A stretch of 64,000 nucleotides of DNA from Methylobacterium sp. AMS5 (GTDB taxonomy: Bacteria; Pseudomonadota; Alphaproteobacteria; Rhizobiales; Beijerinckiaceae): the NCBI RefSeq assembly GCF_001542815.1, contig NZ_CP006992.1, positions 4,407,501-4,471,500 on the forward strand, given 5' to 3'. A program made the translations under genes and the position numbers. The notes under the pieces were generated by a model. That model made no database searches. It was not told the origin of the DNA and worked only from the letters and a program-made list of their open reading frames with translations. How positions within the stretch are numbered: position 1 is the first letter of the stretch; each line of letters begins with the position of its first letter. Below, in pieces: positions 37,137 through 46,132 of the stretch.

Positions 37137-39340
37137 CACGCGCTGTTCCGGTAGTAGTGCGAGAAGTCGCGGTAGAGCGTGCCGCGATCCGCGGCGCGGC
37201 CCTGGTGGCGCTTCAGATCGACCTTGTTCAGGACGAGCCCGGCGACCGTCAGCCCGAGCCGGTGCATATAGGCGAGGCTCGCGGTGACGGCGGCCTTCTG
37301 CGTGCCGTGCCACGCCACGACGTGGACCACGGCATCGGCGTGCTGGCGCAGGAGCGCGACATCGCCCAGCAGCAGCACCGGGGGCACCTCCACGAGGATG
37401 ACGTCGTAGCGCTCGCGCGCCTCCCGCACGAGCATCCCGAAGGTCGGCTCGGCGTAGATGTCGTGACCGTCCTTGAGGCCGGAGACGCGGCGGATGGTCG
37501 AGATGCGGCCCTCCGTCTCCTCGTCGTCGGCGTGCGTCTCGTGCCCGAGATTGCCGTGGCGGCCGTCCTCGATCGCCGCGCGGCGGGGCGAGCCGTCGAG
37601 GATCAGCACCCGGCGCCCCATCGCGGCGAGCGAGCGTGCCACCGAGCGGGCAACGACGGACTTGCCCTCTCCGGGCATCGCCGAGGTGACGAGGACGACC
37701 TTGAGTGGCTCGCGCACCGCGACGAGTTCGGCCACCGCCGCCCGCACGGCCTCGCGGAAGACGAGATCCTGTTCCAGGCGCTCGCCCGATTGCGCACCCG
37801 CCGGCCGGTTCGGCAGCAGCGCGAGGCAGGGCAGGCCGGTCTCGGCCTCCATCTCGCCCTGGCTGCGGTAACCCCGGTCGCGGCGGTCGAGCCCGAGCGC
37901 CAGCACCGAGCCGGCGCCGGCCCCGGCGAACAGGCCGAGGCCGAGCACGAGGCCGAGGCCGGGCCCGGTGGGCAGGGTCGGCACCTTGGCCGGCGCCAGC
38001 ATCTGCGCCATCACCGGCTTGAGTTCGCTCAGCGCGTTGGCGGTCTGGTAGCCCTCGTCGAGGACGCGCAGGCGGTCGCGGGCGGCCGTCGCGTCGGCTT
38101 GGAGTGCGCGGAGCTTCGATTCGAGCGCCTTGCTCTCGATGAGCGAGCGGCGCACGGTCGAGACCCGCGCCTCGGCCGAGGCTTCGAGCCCGCGGGCGGC
38201 GCCGAGATCGACCTCGACCAGCTTCAGCACCTCGGCCATGCGGAGCTGAAGCCGCTGCTGGAGCGCGGCGATCGAGGCCTTGAGGCGCAGCACGCTGGGA
38301 TGGTTGTCGCCGGAGACGGCGGTGAGTTGCTCCAGTTCCTGGCGCAGCTTGCTGTCATCGGCCAGCATCTGCTGGATCACCGGCGAGATCGTCGTGTCGG
38401 AGGCGTTCGGCACGCCGCCGAAGCGCATCACGTCCCCGGCGCGCTGCAGCCGCGCCTCCTCCGCCAGCCGCTTGGCCGAGGCGCTGGAGAGTTCGGTGAG
38501 GGCGTCGCGCAACTGCTGCTCGCGCAGGTCCACGCCCTCGCGCACCGATTCGACGAAGCCCGTGCGCTTGCGGAAGGCGTCGATCTCGCTGTCCAGCCGG
38601 GCCAGTTCGCCGCGCGAGACCTGGATCTGCTCGGCGTACCAGCGGCTCGCCCGCTCGGTGGCGAGGGAGGCTGCCTGCATCTTGCGGGCGAGATACTCGG
38701 TGGCGAAGGTGTTGGCGGTCTCCGCCGCCCGCTTCGGGTCGCGGTCACGGTAGCCGATGGTGATCAGGTAGGCCTTGGCGTCGTTGCCGACGGTGAGCCC
38801 GCGCAGGAGCCGCTGGGCCTGGGCGTCGCGCTCGGTCTCCTGCTGCGCGGTTTCTTCCGGACGGGTGCCGGGGAGGGCGGGCAGCGCGGCCTGAACCCGA
38901 TTCTCGAGAGCTTGCCTCAGGGAGCCGACCCATCCCGCCGATGCCTCCTTGGCCGCCTGCCCCGCCTGGGCCGCCTGCTTGGCTTGCCCGGCTTCCTCGA
39001 GCCGGCCCGCCACGGATTGCGCGATGGCAAACGAGCGGATGATGCGCGCCTCGCTCTCCACCACCGAGGCCGGTTCGAGGGCGATCTGCGGGCCGGACTT
39101 GCCCGTCCCGCGCACATCTTGGGTCTGGCCGAAATCGAACTGGAGCAGCACCTCGGCGGTGTAGCTCGGCGGCAGGGCGAGCGAGGCCGCCCCCGCCGCC
39201 AGCGCCGACAGCCCGGCGATCGAGGCGATCATGATCCGGCGCCGCCAGAGCACCGCGAGGGCGTGCCCGGTGACCGCCTCGTAATGGGAGGTCAGCGATC
39301 GCCCGCCGCCGGGCGGGTCGGCTTCGTGGAACGGATCCAT
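37136..39340 (-). CDS. Wzz/Wzc-like chain-length determinant and BY-kinase-type ATPase
   Basis: A 734-aa inner-membrane protein. TM1 is near residues 37-57 (IMIASIAGLSALAAGAASLAL), then a Wzz domain and a long periplasmic coiled coil, and TM2 near 465-490 (GLGLVLGLGLFAGAGAGSVLAL). The cytoplasmic ATPase has Walker A SAMPGEGKSVVARS and a Tyr-rich tail (LYRDFSHYYRN). Walker A-prime is VLILDGSP, not the usual D-x-D, and Walker B is VILVEVPP, not D-x-PP, so kinase activity may be weakened. It would control polymer length and gate export with the Wza-like protein at 44713. It is the last large gene of a minus-strand run starting at 44257. Confidence 0.88.
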   Translation of the reverse strand: MDPFHEADPPGGGRSLTSHYEAVTGHALAVLWRRRIMIASIAGLSALAAGAASLALPPSYTAEVLLQFDFGQTQDVRGTGKSGPQIALEPASVVESEARIIRSFAIAQSVAGRLEEAGQAKQAAQAGQAAKEASAGWVGSLRQALENRVQAALPALPGTRPEETAQQETERDAQAQRLLRGLTVGNDAKAYLITIGYRDRDPKRAAETANTFATEYLARKMQAASLATERASRWYAEQIQVSRGELARLDSEIDAFRKRTGFVESVREGVDLREQQLRDALTELSSASAKRLAEEARLQRAGDVMRFGGVPNASDTTISPVIQQMLADDSKLRQELEQLTAVSGDNHPSVLRLKASIAALQQRLQLRMAEVLKLVEVDLGAARGLEASAEARVSTVRRSLIESKALESKLRALQADATAARDRLRVLDEGYQTANALSELKPVMAQMLAPAKVPTLPTGPGLGLVLGLGLFAGAGAGSVLALGLDRRDRGYRSQGEMEAETGLPCLALLPNRPAGAQSGERLEQDLVFREAVRAAVAELVAVREPLKVVLVTSAMPGEGKSVVARSVARSLAAMGRRVLILDGSPRRAAIEDGRHGNLGHETHADDEETEGRISTIRRVSGLKDGHDIYAEPTFGMLVREARERYDVILVEVPPVLLLGDVALLRQHADAVVHVVAWHGTQKAAVTASLAYMHRLGLTVAGLVLNKVDLKRHQGRAADRGTLYRDFSHYYRNSA

Positions 39341-39385
39341 GGGTCACGCCTGCGTCGGGATCGAAAAGGGGGAGCGCGTCGAGGG

Positions 39386-39412
39386 GAGGAGGGGCCGCCG
39401 GGGCCCCTCCTC
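39386..39412. other. GC-rich hairpin between sugar transferase and Wzc-like genes
   Basis: A perfect 11-bp stem GAGGAGGGGCC/GGCCCCTCCTC with a 5-nt loop overlaps the stop codon of the sugar transferase gene. No T-tract follows on the minus strand, so it is more likely an mRNA-stability or attenuation element than an intrinsic terminator. Confidence 0.5.
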
Positions 39413-40934
39413 AGCGGGCGCCCTTGGCGGTGAGCACCGCCGGCACCGTCTCGAGGAGGATGTACAGGTCGGTCCAGATCGACCAATTGCGGATGTAGAA
39501 GCTGTCCTGCTGCTCCTGCACCGTGAGGTCGCCGTCGCTGCGGGCCGAGATCTGCCACAGTCCGGTCAGGCCCGGCGGCACGCTCGCCCGCAGCGCCTGG
39601 AAGGCCGGGCCGAACCGCTCGGTGTGGTAGGCGGGGAAGGGGCGGGGCCCGACCACGCTCATGTCGCCGCGCAACACGTTGAGGAGCTGGGGCAGCTCGT
39701 CGAGGCTGGTGCGGCGGATGAAGCCGCCGATGCCGGGCAGGACGCGCGGATCGTTGCGCAGCTTGCAGAACCGGTCCCATTCGCGCCGGGCGGCCTCGTC
39801 GGCAGCCAGATGCTCGGCGAGCCGCGCCTCCGCGTCGCGGAACATGCTGCGCAGCTTGTACACGCGGATGGTACGGCCATCCCGCCCGACGCGGGGCTGG
39901 ACGTAGAAGGCCGGGCCCGGATCGGCGATCTTCACGCCAAGCGCCAGCACACCGATCAGGGGTCCGAAGACGAGAAGGGCCGGCACCGCCACGGCAAGAT
40001 CGAGCGCCCGCTTGAGGCGCAGGTTGTGCGGCAGGAAGATCGCCCGGCGCACCACGAGCCCGACCACGGGACCGAGGCAGCGGGTCTGCAGGCGCACGGT
40101 CTCCACCTCCGGCGCATGGTGCGCCACGAGCACCTGCCGGAACGGGTGCCGGGTGAGCCAGGCGAAGCGGGCGGGCTCGCGTTCGCCGGGGGTGCAGATG
40201 GCGACCTCGGCCGCCTCCAGCAGGCTCGCCATGCGCTCGGCCGAACGCTCGGCGTCCTCCGAGGGCCCCGGCGGCACGACGGTGCGGAAGGGCTCGACGG
40301 TTTGATCGGCCGTGCGGACGATGCCGATCGGTCGCAGTCCGAGTTCCGGCCGGGCGGCGAGGCTGCGGGCCAGCTCGGCGGCGCCCTCGCCGTAGACGAT
40401 GGTCGCCGCCCCCCAAACGCCCCGCCGGACGAGACGCGCACGCACGAACCCCTCCGCGTAGTGCCCGAGCGGGATGGCGAGGAGGGCGGCGATCCCGGTG
40501 GCGGCCCAGGACCATGGCCAGGACCAGGGCCCGCCGCCGACCAGGACGGCAGCGGCGAACGCGAGGGCGGCGGCCAGACCGCGGCGGCGCAGCCGCTCGA
40601 TCGGCTCCGCCTCGATCGGTTCGTAGAGGCCGCACAGGGCCAGGGCGCCGATCTGCAGGGCGCACCAGCCGGTCAGCATGGCCGGCGCGAGGCCGGCGGC
40701 CGCTCCGGCCGCCGCCATGACGAGCAGGCTTCCCCCGCAGGCGGCCAGCACGGCGACGGCGTCGCCGCCGAGCAGGGCCCCGGTGACGATCCGGCGCCGC
40801 GCCTCGGCGATCGTCTCGGCGCGCCCGGACCGGGCGGGTCCGAGACGCTCCTTGAGACGCTCTCGAAGGCGCCCCGGCCAGCCGGCTCCGCCGGCCGGCA
40901 GGAGACCGGTATTTGCGACATCGACGTCCGGCAT
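39411..40934 (-). CDS. Polyprenyl-phosphate sugar-1-phosphate transferase (WbaP/ExoY type)
   Basis: A 507-aa membrane enzyme that starts polysaccharide repeat-unit synthesis by moving a sugar-1-phosphate to undecaprenyl phosphate. The N-terminal half has several hydrophobic helices and a Rossmann-like CoA-binding-type domain (AATIVYGEGAAELARSL). The catalytic half starts at RLKRALDLAVAVPALLVF, then QPRVGRDGRTIRVYKLRSMF, the RRTSLDELPQLLNVLRGDMSVVGPRP signature and LTGLWQISARSD. All family catalytic motifs are intact. The sugar (galactose or glucose) cannot be read from sequence. Confidence 0.9.
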   Translation of the reverse strand: MPDVDVANTGLLPAGGAGWPGRLRERLKERLGPARSGRAETIAEARRRIVTGALLGGDAVAVLAACGGSLLVMAAAGAAAGLAPAMLTGWCALQIGALALCGLYEPIEAEPIERLRRRGLAAALAFAAAVLVGGGPWSWPWSWAATGIAALLAIPLGHYAEGFVRARLVRRGVWGAATIVYGEGAAELARSLAARPELGLRPIGIVRTADQTVEPFRTVVPPGPSEDAERSAERMASLLEAAEVAICTPGEREPARFAWLTRHPFRQVLVAHHAPEVETVRLQTRCLGPVVGLVVRRAIFLPHNLRLKRALDLAVAVPALLVFGPLIGVLALGVKIADPGPAFYVQPRVGRDGRTIRVYKLRSMFRDAEARLAEHLAADEAARREWDRFCKLRNDPRVLPGIGGFIRRTSLDELPQLLNVLRGDMSVVGPRPFPAYHTERFGPAFQALRASVPPGLTGLWQISARSDGDLTVQEQQDSFYIRNWSIWTDLYILLETVPAVLTAKGAR

Positions 40935-41006
40935 GGGCTCGCTCGCACTGCGTAACGGGCGGGAGGGGCGGGCAGCGGGCAGACAGGGGGCGCGGGATCG
41001 GCGCGC

Positions 41007-42005
41007 TTACTCGGCGGCCTGCCGCGGGGCGGCGTCCGCTTGTGCCTGGGCCTCTCGAATTTGCTCGTCGATCCAGCGGTAGGTCGGCTGCAGGCCTTCG
41101 CGCAGGTGGATGAGGGGCTCCCAGCCCAGAACCTCGCGCAGGCGGGTGTTGTCGCTGTTGCGCCCGCGCACGCCCTGCGGCTTGCTCAGGTCGAACGCCT
41201 TGTGGATCGTCTTGCCGGAGACTTCGGCCACGAGATCGACGAGGCCGCTGATGCTGACGAGTTCGTCCGTGCCGAGGTTGAGCGGCCCGTGATGGTCCGA
41301 CTGCATGATGCGGTAGATGCCCTCGACGCAGTCGTCGACGTACATGAACGAGCGGGTCTGCTGGCCGTCGCCCCAGATGTCGATCGTGCCGCCGTCGGGC
41401 GTGCGCGCGATCTTGCGGCAGATCGCGGCGGGCGCCTTCTCCTTGCCGCCGTCATAGGTGCCGAGCGGCCCGTAGACGTTGTGGAAGCGGACGGAGCGGG
41501 TCGGGAAGCCGTAATCCTCGGTGAAGTACTGGCAGAGCTTCTCCGTGTAGAGCTTCTCCAGGCCGTAGCCTTCCTCGGGCGCGGCCGGGAAGGCATCCTC
41601 CTCCTTCAGCGGGATCACGCTCGGCACGTCCTGCAGATGCTGCGGGTAGACGCAGGCCGAGGAGGAGAACAGGAACCGCTCGACCCGCGCGTCGAAGGCG
41701 GCCTTCAGCATCTGCGCGCTGATCATCGTGTTGTTGAAGGTGATCGAGGCGTGCGCGCCGGAGATGTAGCCGATCCCGCCCATGTCGGCGGCGAGATTGT
41801 AGACTTCGTCGACGCCCTTCACCGCCTCGCGGCACTCTTCGATCGAGCGCAGATCGGCGAGCATGAACTCGTCGGCGTCGCTTTGCCCGAAATCGGGGTA
41901 TTTAATATCGACGCCACGGACATGATAGCCAAGGCGACGCAGGTACGTCACCAGATGTCCACCAATGAAACCGCCGGCCCCGGTAACAACTGCGCTCTTC
42001 GACAT
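41007..42005 (-). CDS. GDP-mannose 3,5-epimerase-like NAD-dependent sugar epimerase
   Basis: A 332-aa extended SDR. The NAD loop is VVTGAGGFIGGHL, the catalytic stretch SSSACVYP, and the Y-x-x-x-K is in EGYGLEKL. ADMGGIGYISGAHA, FHNVYGPLGTYDGGKEKAPAA and WGDGQQTRSFMYVDDCVEGI closely follow plant GDP-mannose 3,5-epimerase, which makes GDP-L-galactose and GDP-L-gulose. ManC in the same region would supply GDP-mannose. UDP-glucose 4-epimerase-type activity cannot be ruled out by eye. RBS and start agree with the ATG at 42005. Confidence 0.82.
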   Translation of the reverse strand: MSKSAVVTGAGGFIGGHLVTYLRRLGYHVRGVDIKYPDFGQSDADEFMLADLRSIEECREAVKGVDEVYNLAADMGGIGYISGAHASITFNNTMISAQMLKAAFDARVERFLFSSSACVYPQHLQDVPSVIPLKEEDAFPAAPEEGYGLEKLYTEKLCQYFTEDYGFPTRSVRFHNVYGPLGTYDGGKEKAPAAICRKIARTPDGGTIDIWGDGQQTRSFMYVDDCVEGIYRIMQSDHHGPLNLGTDELVSISGLVDLVAEVSGKTIHKAFDLSKPQGVRGRNSDNTRLREVLGWEPLIHLREGLQPTYRWIDEQIREAQAQADAAPRQAAE

Positions 42006-42254
42006 GGGTGTCACGCCTTTTTCTGCTTTGGCGCTTCCATTCTTATTTCAGGGGCCGTCTGAGCATATCTTCTCGATGGGCGATCATACTTTCGCGCTGC
42101 GGTAATCCTTTGGGGCGCTGCGCAACGACGTGGAGATCGGCCGGGAAAAACTGCGCGCGCCGGGGCGCAGGCCGGGTGCCTCGCAAGAACCCCGGCCCCC
42201 GAACGCTCCGGCCGGGGCAACGATGCTCACAGGCAGTCGCTCGAACGGGCATGC

Positions 42255-42300
42255 CCGCGGACACGGGCCCGATCATGCCGGATCGGGCCCGTGTCCGCGG
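42255..42300. repeat. Perfect 20-bp inverted repeat
   Basis: The left arm 42255-42274 begins CCGCGGACACGG and the right arm 42281-42300 is its exact complement, with a 6-nt loop ATGCCG. No T-tract lies on either side, so it is not a standard intrinsic terminator. Confidence 0.85.
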
Positions 42301-42361
42301 ATCATGGCGCGACGCCCCCCCCGCGCCGGGCGGGCAGCGTCCGCTTCGTCGGATACGCGTT

Positions 42362-42404
42362 CTCGATCATCGTCCTGGATACCGGATCCAGGACGATGAT
42401 CGAG
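42362..42404. repeat. Perfect 19-bp inverted repeat
   Basis: Arms 42362-42380 and 42386-42404 (CTCGATCATCGTCCTGG... mirrored) enclose a 5-nt loop ACCGG. It lies 60 bp after the stop of the WecG-type gene. On the plus side a loose T-rich stretch (CTTTTTT) appears about 20 bp beyond the stem, too far for a classic terminator. Confidence 0.85.
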
Positions 42405-42464
42405 GCTCTTGTTCTCGCATCATCTTTTTTCCGAAAGCCGGAGGCCACCTTTCGGGACGATGCT

Positions 42465-43244
42465 TTAGAACGACCGCCGCGGCCGCGACGGGGCGCTCAG
42501 GAGCTGGAACCCGGCGCGCAGGATGAACTCGGGCACGATCCGACCGTAGCGGCGCGCCAGCCGGCGCGGCTCGGTGCCGAGGCGGAAGGCCCATTCGAGC
42601 CCGCGCCGCTGCATCCAGGCCGGCGCCTGCCGCTTGGTGCCGGCGAGGAAGTCGAAGGCCGCACCGACGCCGACCATGACCGGCACCTCGAGCCGGTCGC
42701 GGTGGCGCGCCATCCAGTATTCCTGCTTCGGGGTGCTGAGGCCCACCCACAGGATGTCGGGCGCCGCCGCGTTGATGCGCGCGACGATCGCTTCGTCCTC
42801 CTCCGGCGTGGTCGGGCGGAAGGGGGGCGAGAAGGTGCCGGCGATGGGCAGATCGGGGAACTGCTCCGTCAGGCGTGCCGCCAGCCGCTCGGGCAGGCCG
42901 GAACCGCCGCCGAAGTAGTATTGCCGATAGCCCTTGCGGGCGGACAGGGCCGTCAGCGCGCGCATGAGGTCGGGTCCGTAGACCCGCTGCGTGCGCGGGA
43001 AGCCGAGCCGGCGCGCCATGAAGACCAGCGGCATCCCGTCCGGCGTGACGAGGCCGGCGCGCTCGTGGATCGCGCGCAAGCGCCCGTCGGTCTGGCACTC
43101 GATGACGCCGTGGGCACCGGTGATGCAGACGTAGTGGCGCTGGCGGGCGAGGATCCAGTCCTCGACCGCCATCACCGCCTCGTCCAGCGTGATCGCGCTG
43201 ACCGGCACCCCCAGGATCGGAACGCGGGGGAGGGGTGCGCTCAT
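42465..43244 (-). CDS. WecG/TagA/CpsF-family glycosyltransferase
   Basis: A 259-aa protein. [86 protein letters not shown] and [22 protein letters not shown] are the sequential GT26 motifs. The enzyme adds a sugar (ManNAcA, ManNAc or glucose in known members) from UDP- or GDP-sugar to a lipid-linked acceptor. Its ATG overlaps the stop of the UDP-glucuronate decarboxylase-like gene (ATGA), tying the two in one operon. Confidence 0.9.
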   Translation of the reverse strand: MSAPLPRVPILGVPVSAITLDEAVMAVEDWILARQRHYVCITGAHGVIECQTDGRLRAIHERAGLVTPDGMPLVFMARRLGFPRTQRVYGPDLMRALTALSARKGYRQYYFGGGSGLPERLAARLTEQFPDLPIAGTFSPPFRPTTPEEDEAIVARINAAAPDILWVGLSTPKQEYWMARHRDRLEVPVMVGVGAAFDFLAGTKRQAPAWMQRRGLEWAFRLGTEPRRLARRYGRIVPEFILRAGFQLLSAPSRPRRSF

Positions 43245-44257
43245 GAGCCGGTCTTCGCGAGTTCCACCTTGGCGAGTTCGGGCAGCGCCGGCTCGAACGG
43301 CGTCACGCTCGAGCCGGCGGCCGAGAGCAGCGCCTCGAAATAGGCGATCGTCCGCGTCAGCCCCTCGTCGAGCCCGACCTTCGGGGTCCAGTGCAGCATC
43401 GCCTTCGCCCGGGTGATGTCGGGGCAGCGCTGGCGCGGGTCGTCCTGCGGCAGCGGGCGGTAGACGATCTCCGAGCGCGAGCCGGTGAGCGCGATGATCC
43501 GATGGGCGATCTCGGCGATGGTCACCTCGGTCGGGTTGCCGAGATTGACCGCGCCGTCGAGCGTGCCTTCGACGTTCATCAGGCGCATCAGCCCCTCGAC
43601 GAGGTCGTCGACGAAGCAGAAGGCGCGGGTCTGGCGGCCGTCGCCGTAGAGGGTGATCGGCTCGCCCCGCAGCGCCTGCACCACGAAGTTCGAGACGACC
43701 CGGCCGTCGTCGCGGTTCATCCGCGGCCCGTAGGTGTTGAAGATGCGCGCCACGCGGATCGGCACGTGGTGCCGGCGCTGGTAATCGAAGAACAGGGTCT
43801 CGGCGCAGCGCTTGCCCTCGTCGTAGCAGGCGCGCGGGCCGCTGACGCTGACGAGGCCGCGATAATCCTCCGGCTGCGGGTGGACGTCCGGATCGCCGTA
43901 GATCTCGCTGGTGGAGGCCTGGAGGATCGGGATGCCGAGCCGCTTGGCGAGCCCGAGCATGTTGATGGCCCCGATCACGCTCGTCTTCGTGGTCTGCACC
44001 GGGTCGCGCTGATAGTGGATCGGGGAGGCGGGGCAGGCGAGATTGTAGATCTCGTCGACCTCGACGTAGAGCGGGAAATTCACGTCGTGGCGCATGACCT
44101 CGAAGCGCGGATTGCTCAGGTGCTGGGCTAGGTTCGACCGGTCGCCCGTGTAGAAATTATCGACCGCGAGCACGTCGTGTCCCTGCGCCACCAGTCGATC
44201 GCACAGGTGGCTGCCGACAAAACCGGCCCCACCCGTCACGAGGATACGCTTCTTCAT
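43241..44257 (-). CDS. UDP-glucuronate decarboxylase-like NAD-dependent SDR
   Basis: A 338-aa extended [21 protein letters not shown] is the NAD loop, then [65 protein letters not shown] with the catalytic Tyr and Lys, and [21 protein letters not shown]. These are the signature blocks of UDP-xylose synthase (UXS), which converts UDP-glucuronate to UDP-xylose. GGGAG precedes the ATG. It heads the minus-strand polysaccharide operon, with a Wza-like gene diverging across a 455-bp gap. Confidence 0.9.
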   Translation of the reverse strand: MKKRILVTGGAGFVGSHLCDRLVAQGHDVLAVDNFYTGDRSNLAQHLSNPRFEVMRHDVNFPLYVEVDEIYNLACPASPIHYQRDPVQTTKTSVIGAINMLGLAKRLGIPILQASTSEIYGDPDVHPQPEDYRGLVSVSGPRACYDEGKRCAETLFFDYQRRHHVPIRVARIFNTYGPRMNRDDGRVVSNFVVQALRGEPITLYGDGRQTRAFCFVDDLVEGLMRLMNVEGTLDGAVNLGNPTEVTIAEIAHRIIALTGSRSEIVYRPLPQDDPRQRCPDITRAKAMLHWTPKVGLDEGLTRTIAYFEALLSAAGSSVTPFEPALPELAKVELAKTGS

Positions 44258-44712
44258 CGCTCGACGTCTCCCATTGTCGGTCGATCCCAGCTTAGGAGAC
44301 CTTGATCGGGTGCGGCATTGCTGTTTCGAGGAAGACGCGGCGTCCTGCGTGCGAAGGCGGTTTACCACGATCGGGAGGTGCAAGCCCCTTTCTTGCCGTG
44401 GGCCAAGCGGCGCGCGCGGAATCGGTTCCCAAGCGCGCCTTCGAGCCGCAACCGGCACCGTCGGACTAACCCGGTCGCGAACCCTGAGGTGACCGAATAG
44501 CCAGAGCCAACGGGGAGGGGCTCTGGCATTCAGACAGGGCGTCACGACAGCCCGGCCGCCTCCCGGTTCTCCCCCGGTGCTCCCTTGAGCGCGGAGGGCT
44601 CCGGGCGGCACCTCCGGGGTACCGGCCGAGCGGCAGATCTCCCGAATGGAGCAGTCTCCCGAACGGCCGCGTCGCCGGCCGGCGCCCGGCAAGCGGCCTG
44701 AGAGGCGAAGGC
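44258..44712. other. Divergent intergenic region of the polysaccharide cluster, with a hairpin
   Basis: 455 bases between the divergent UXS-like and Wza-like genes. A perfect 9-bp stem GCCAGAGCC/GGCTCTGGC with a 10-nt G-rich loop lies at 44500-44527; no T-tract follows. Promoters for both directions should be here. I cannot identify hexamers with confidence and see no gene. Confidence 0.55.
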
Positions 44713-46080
44713 ATGCTCGATTTCAGGACATTTCGGTTTCGGGGCGGCGAGGGGCCTCTTCGCGCAACGCTCGGCGCGATGCTCGGCTCGGGACTTGTGC
44801 TCCTCCTCGCGGGCGCCCCCCTGGCCGCCGAGGCGCAGGCTCCGGAGGCCTTGCCGGAGCCCTCGGCCGAGACCGCGCTGCTGCTGTCGAGCGGCGACAG
44901 GGTGACGATGGTCGTCTTCGGCCAGACGGACCTGACCGGCGAGTACGTGGTCGATGCGGTGGGCGACCTGAACCTGCCGATGGTCGGCCGTGTCCGGGTC
45001 GCCGGGCTGTCGCCCGAGCAGGCCGAGACCCTGGTGCGCACCCGCCTCAACGACGGTTACCTGCGTTCGGCCACCGTCAGCCTGCGGCTGTCCGAGATGA
45101 AGCCGGTCTATGTTCTGGGCGAGGTACGTTCGCCTGGCAGCTACACCTACCGCTACGGCCTCACCGTGCTCGGCGCGGTGGCGCTGGCCGGCGGCGGGCG
45201 GGTCGGCGACCGCTCCATCACCGAACTCAAGGGCGAGGTGCTGACCGCGCGCGAGCGTCTGCGCAGCCTGGAACTCGCCCGGCTCGCCCAGCGCGCCCGG
45301 CAACTTCGGCTGGAGGCCCAGCGCGACGGGCGGACGAGCTTCGTCTCGGACGAACTGATCGGCCCGGAGGCGACGGCGCTGATGCGCGGCGAGCAGGAGA
45401 TCTTCTCGCTCCAGCGCGAGACGGAGCGCAGCGAGGTCGGCCTGCTGCGCCAGCAGGTCGAGCGGCTGGAGACCGAGCGGACGTCGCTGACCCAGCAGCG
45501 GTCCCTGATCGAGGAACAGGTGAAGCTCACCGAGGCCCAGGTCCGCAACTACGCACGGCTGACCGATAACGGCCACGGCCTGCAGACGATCATGGTCGAC
45601 CGGCAGCGGGAGAACGCCCGGGTCCGGGCGGAACTCGCCCGGATCGACGCGGAACTCGCCCGCAACGGCACCGCCACCGGCGAACTGACCCTGCGCCAGC
45701 GCGACACCGAGAACGGGCATCGCCGCCGGGTCGTGGCCGACCTTCAGGCCACCCGCCAGCAATTGCTGGAGACCGAAGCGAGTCTGCCCATCGCCCGCGA
45801 CCTGCTGGAAAGCCGCGCCCGGCGGCTCGCCGCCTCCGACGGCGGCACCGAGTCCACCGGCTGGAACGTCGAGGTGACGCGGACCCAGCGCGACCGGGCG
45901 GCGACGTTCCGGGCCAGCCTGACCTCCGTGCTGCTGCCGGGCGACGTCGTGCAGGTGTCCCCCGCCAAGGCCGGCACCGGAGAGGCGCCGGCCCCGGCCC
46001 CCACTCGTGGCGGGGCGGCCGCTCCCGGCCCCGTCTCGCAGGCGGCACCCGCCCTGCGCAGCGCGATCGAAACCCCCTGA
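44713..46080 (+). CDS. Wza/ExoF-like polysaccharide export protein
   Basis: A 455-aa exported protein. A signal peptide spans about residues 20-42 ([23 protein letters not shown]). The Poly_export domain follows: [39 protein letters not shown], and an SLBB-like segment [34 protein letters not shown] long alpha-helical coiled coil (about 180-380) replaces the Wza outer-membrane crown, as in ExoF-type proteins, and the C-terminus is Pro/Ala-rich. No lipobox Cys is seen. It forms the periplasmic/outer-membrane export path with the Wzc-like protein. Confidence 0.9.
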   Translation: MLDFRTFRFRGGEGPLRATLGAMLGSGLVLLLAGAPLAAEAQAPEALPEPSAETALLLSSGDRVTMVVFGQTDLTGEYVVDAVGDLNLPMVGRVRVAGLSPEQAETLVRTRLNDGYLRSATVSLRLSEMKPVYVLGEVRSPGSYTYRYGLTVLGAVALAGGGRVGDRSITELKGEVLTARERLRSLELARLAQRARQLRLEAQRDGRTSFVSDELIGPEATALMRGEQEIFSLQRETERSEVGLLRQQVERLETERTSLTQQRSLIEEQVKLTEAQVRNYARLTDNGHGLQTIMVDRQRENARVRAELARIDAELARNGTATGELTLRQRDTENGHRRRVVADLQATRQQLLETEASLPIARDLLESRARRLAASDGGTESTGWNVEVTRTQRDRAATFRASLTSVLLPGDVVQVSPAKAGTGEAPAPAPTRGGAAAPGPVSQAAPALRSAIETP

Positions 46081-46132
46081 CCTTTTTTCCCAGTTCCATC
46101 TTCCAAGTCCCAGCACAAAAGGACGCCCGTCG

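Larger units (their letters stand above)
42006..42464. other. Intergenic region with two strong perfect hairpins
   Basis: 459 bases between two minus-strand polysaccharide genes, with no convincing ORF. It contains two unusually long perfect inverted repeats (listed separately at 42255-42300 and 42362-42404). It may carry a promoter for the epimerase gene. Confidence 0.6.

Noticed and set aside
37157..39433. A 758-codon open frame antisense to the Wzc-like gene
   Set aside because: Mirrors the real gene; composition is His/Arg/Gly/Ala-rich and no motif is visible.
42241..42410. CRISPR-like repeats
   Set aside because: Only two unrelated inverted repeats, no regularly spaced direct repeats and no cas genes.
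44500..44527. Intrinsic terminator between the divergent polysaccharide genes
   Set aside because: The 9-bp stem has no T-tract on either strand, and both flanking genes point away from it.
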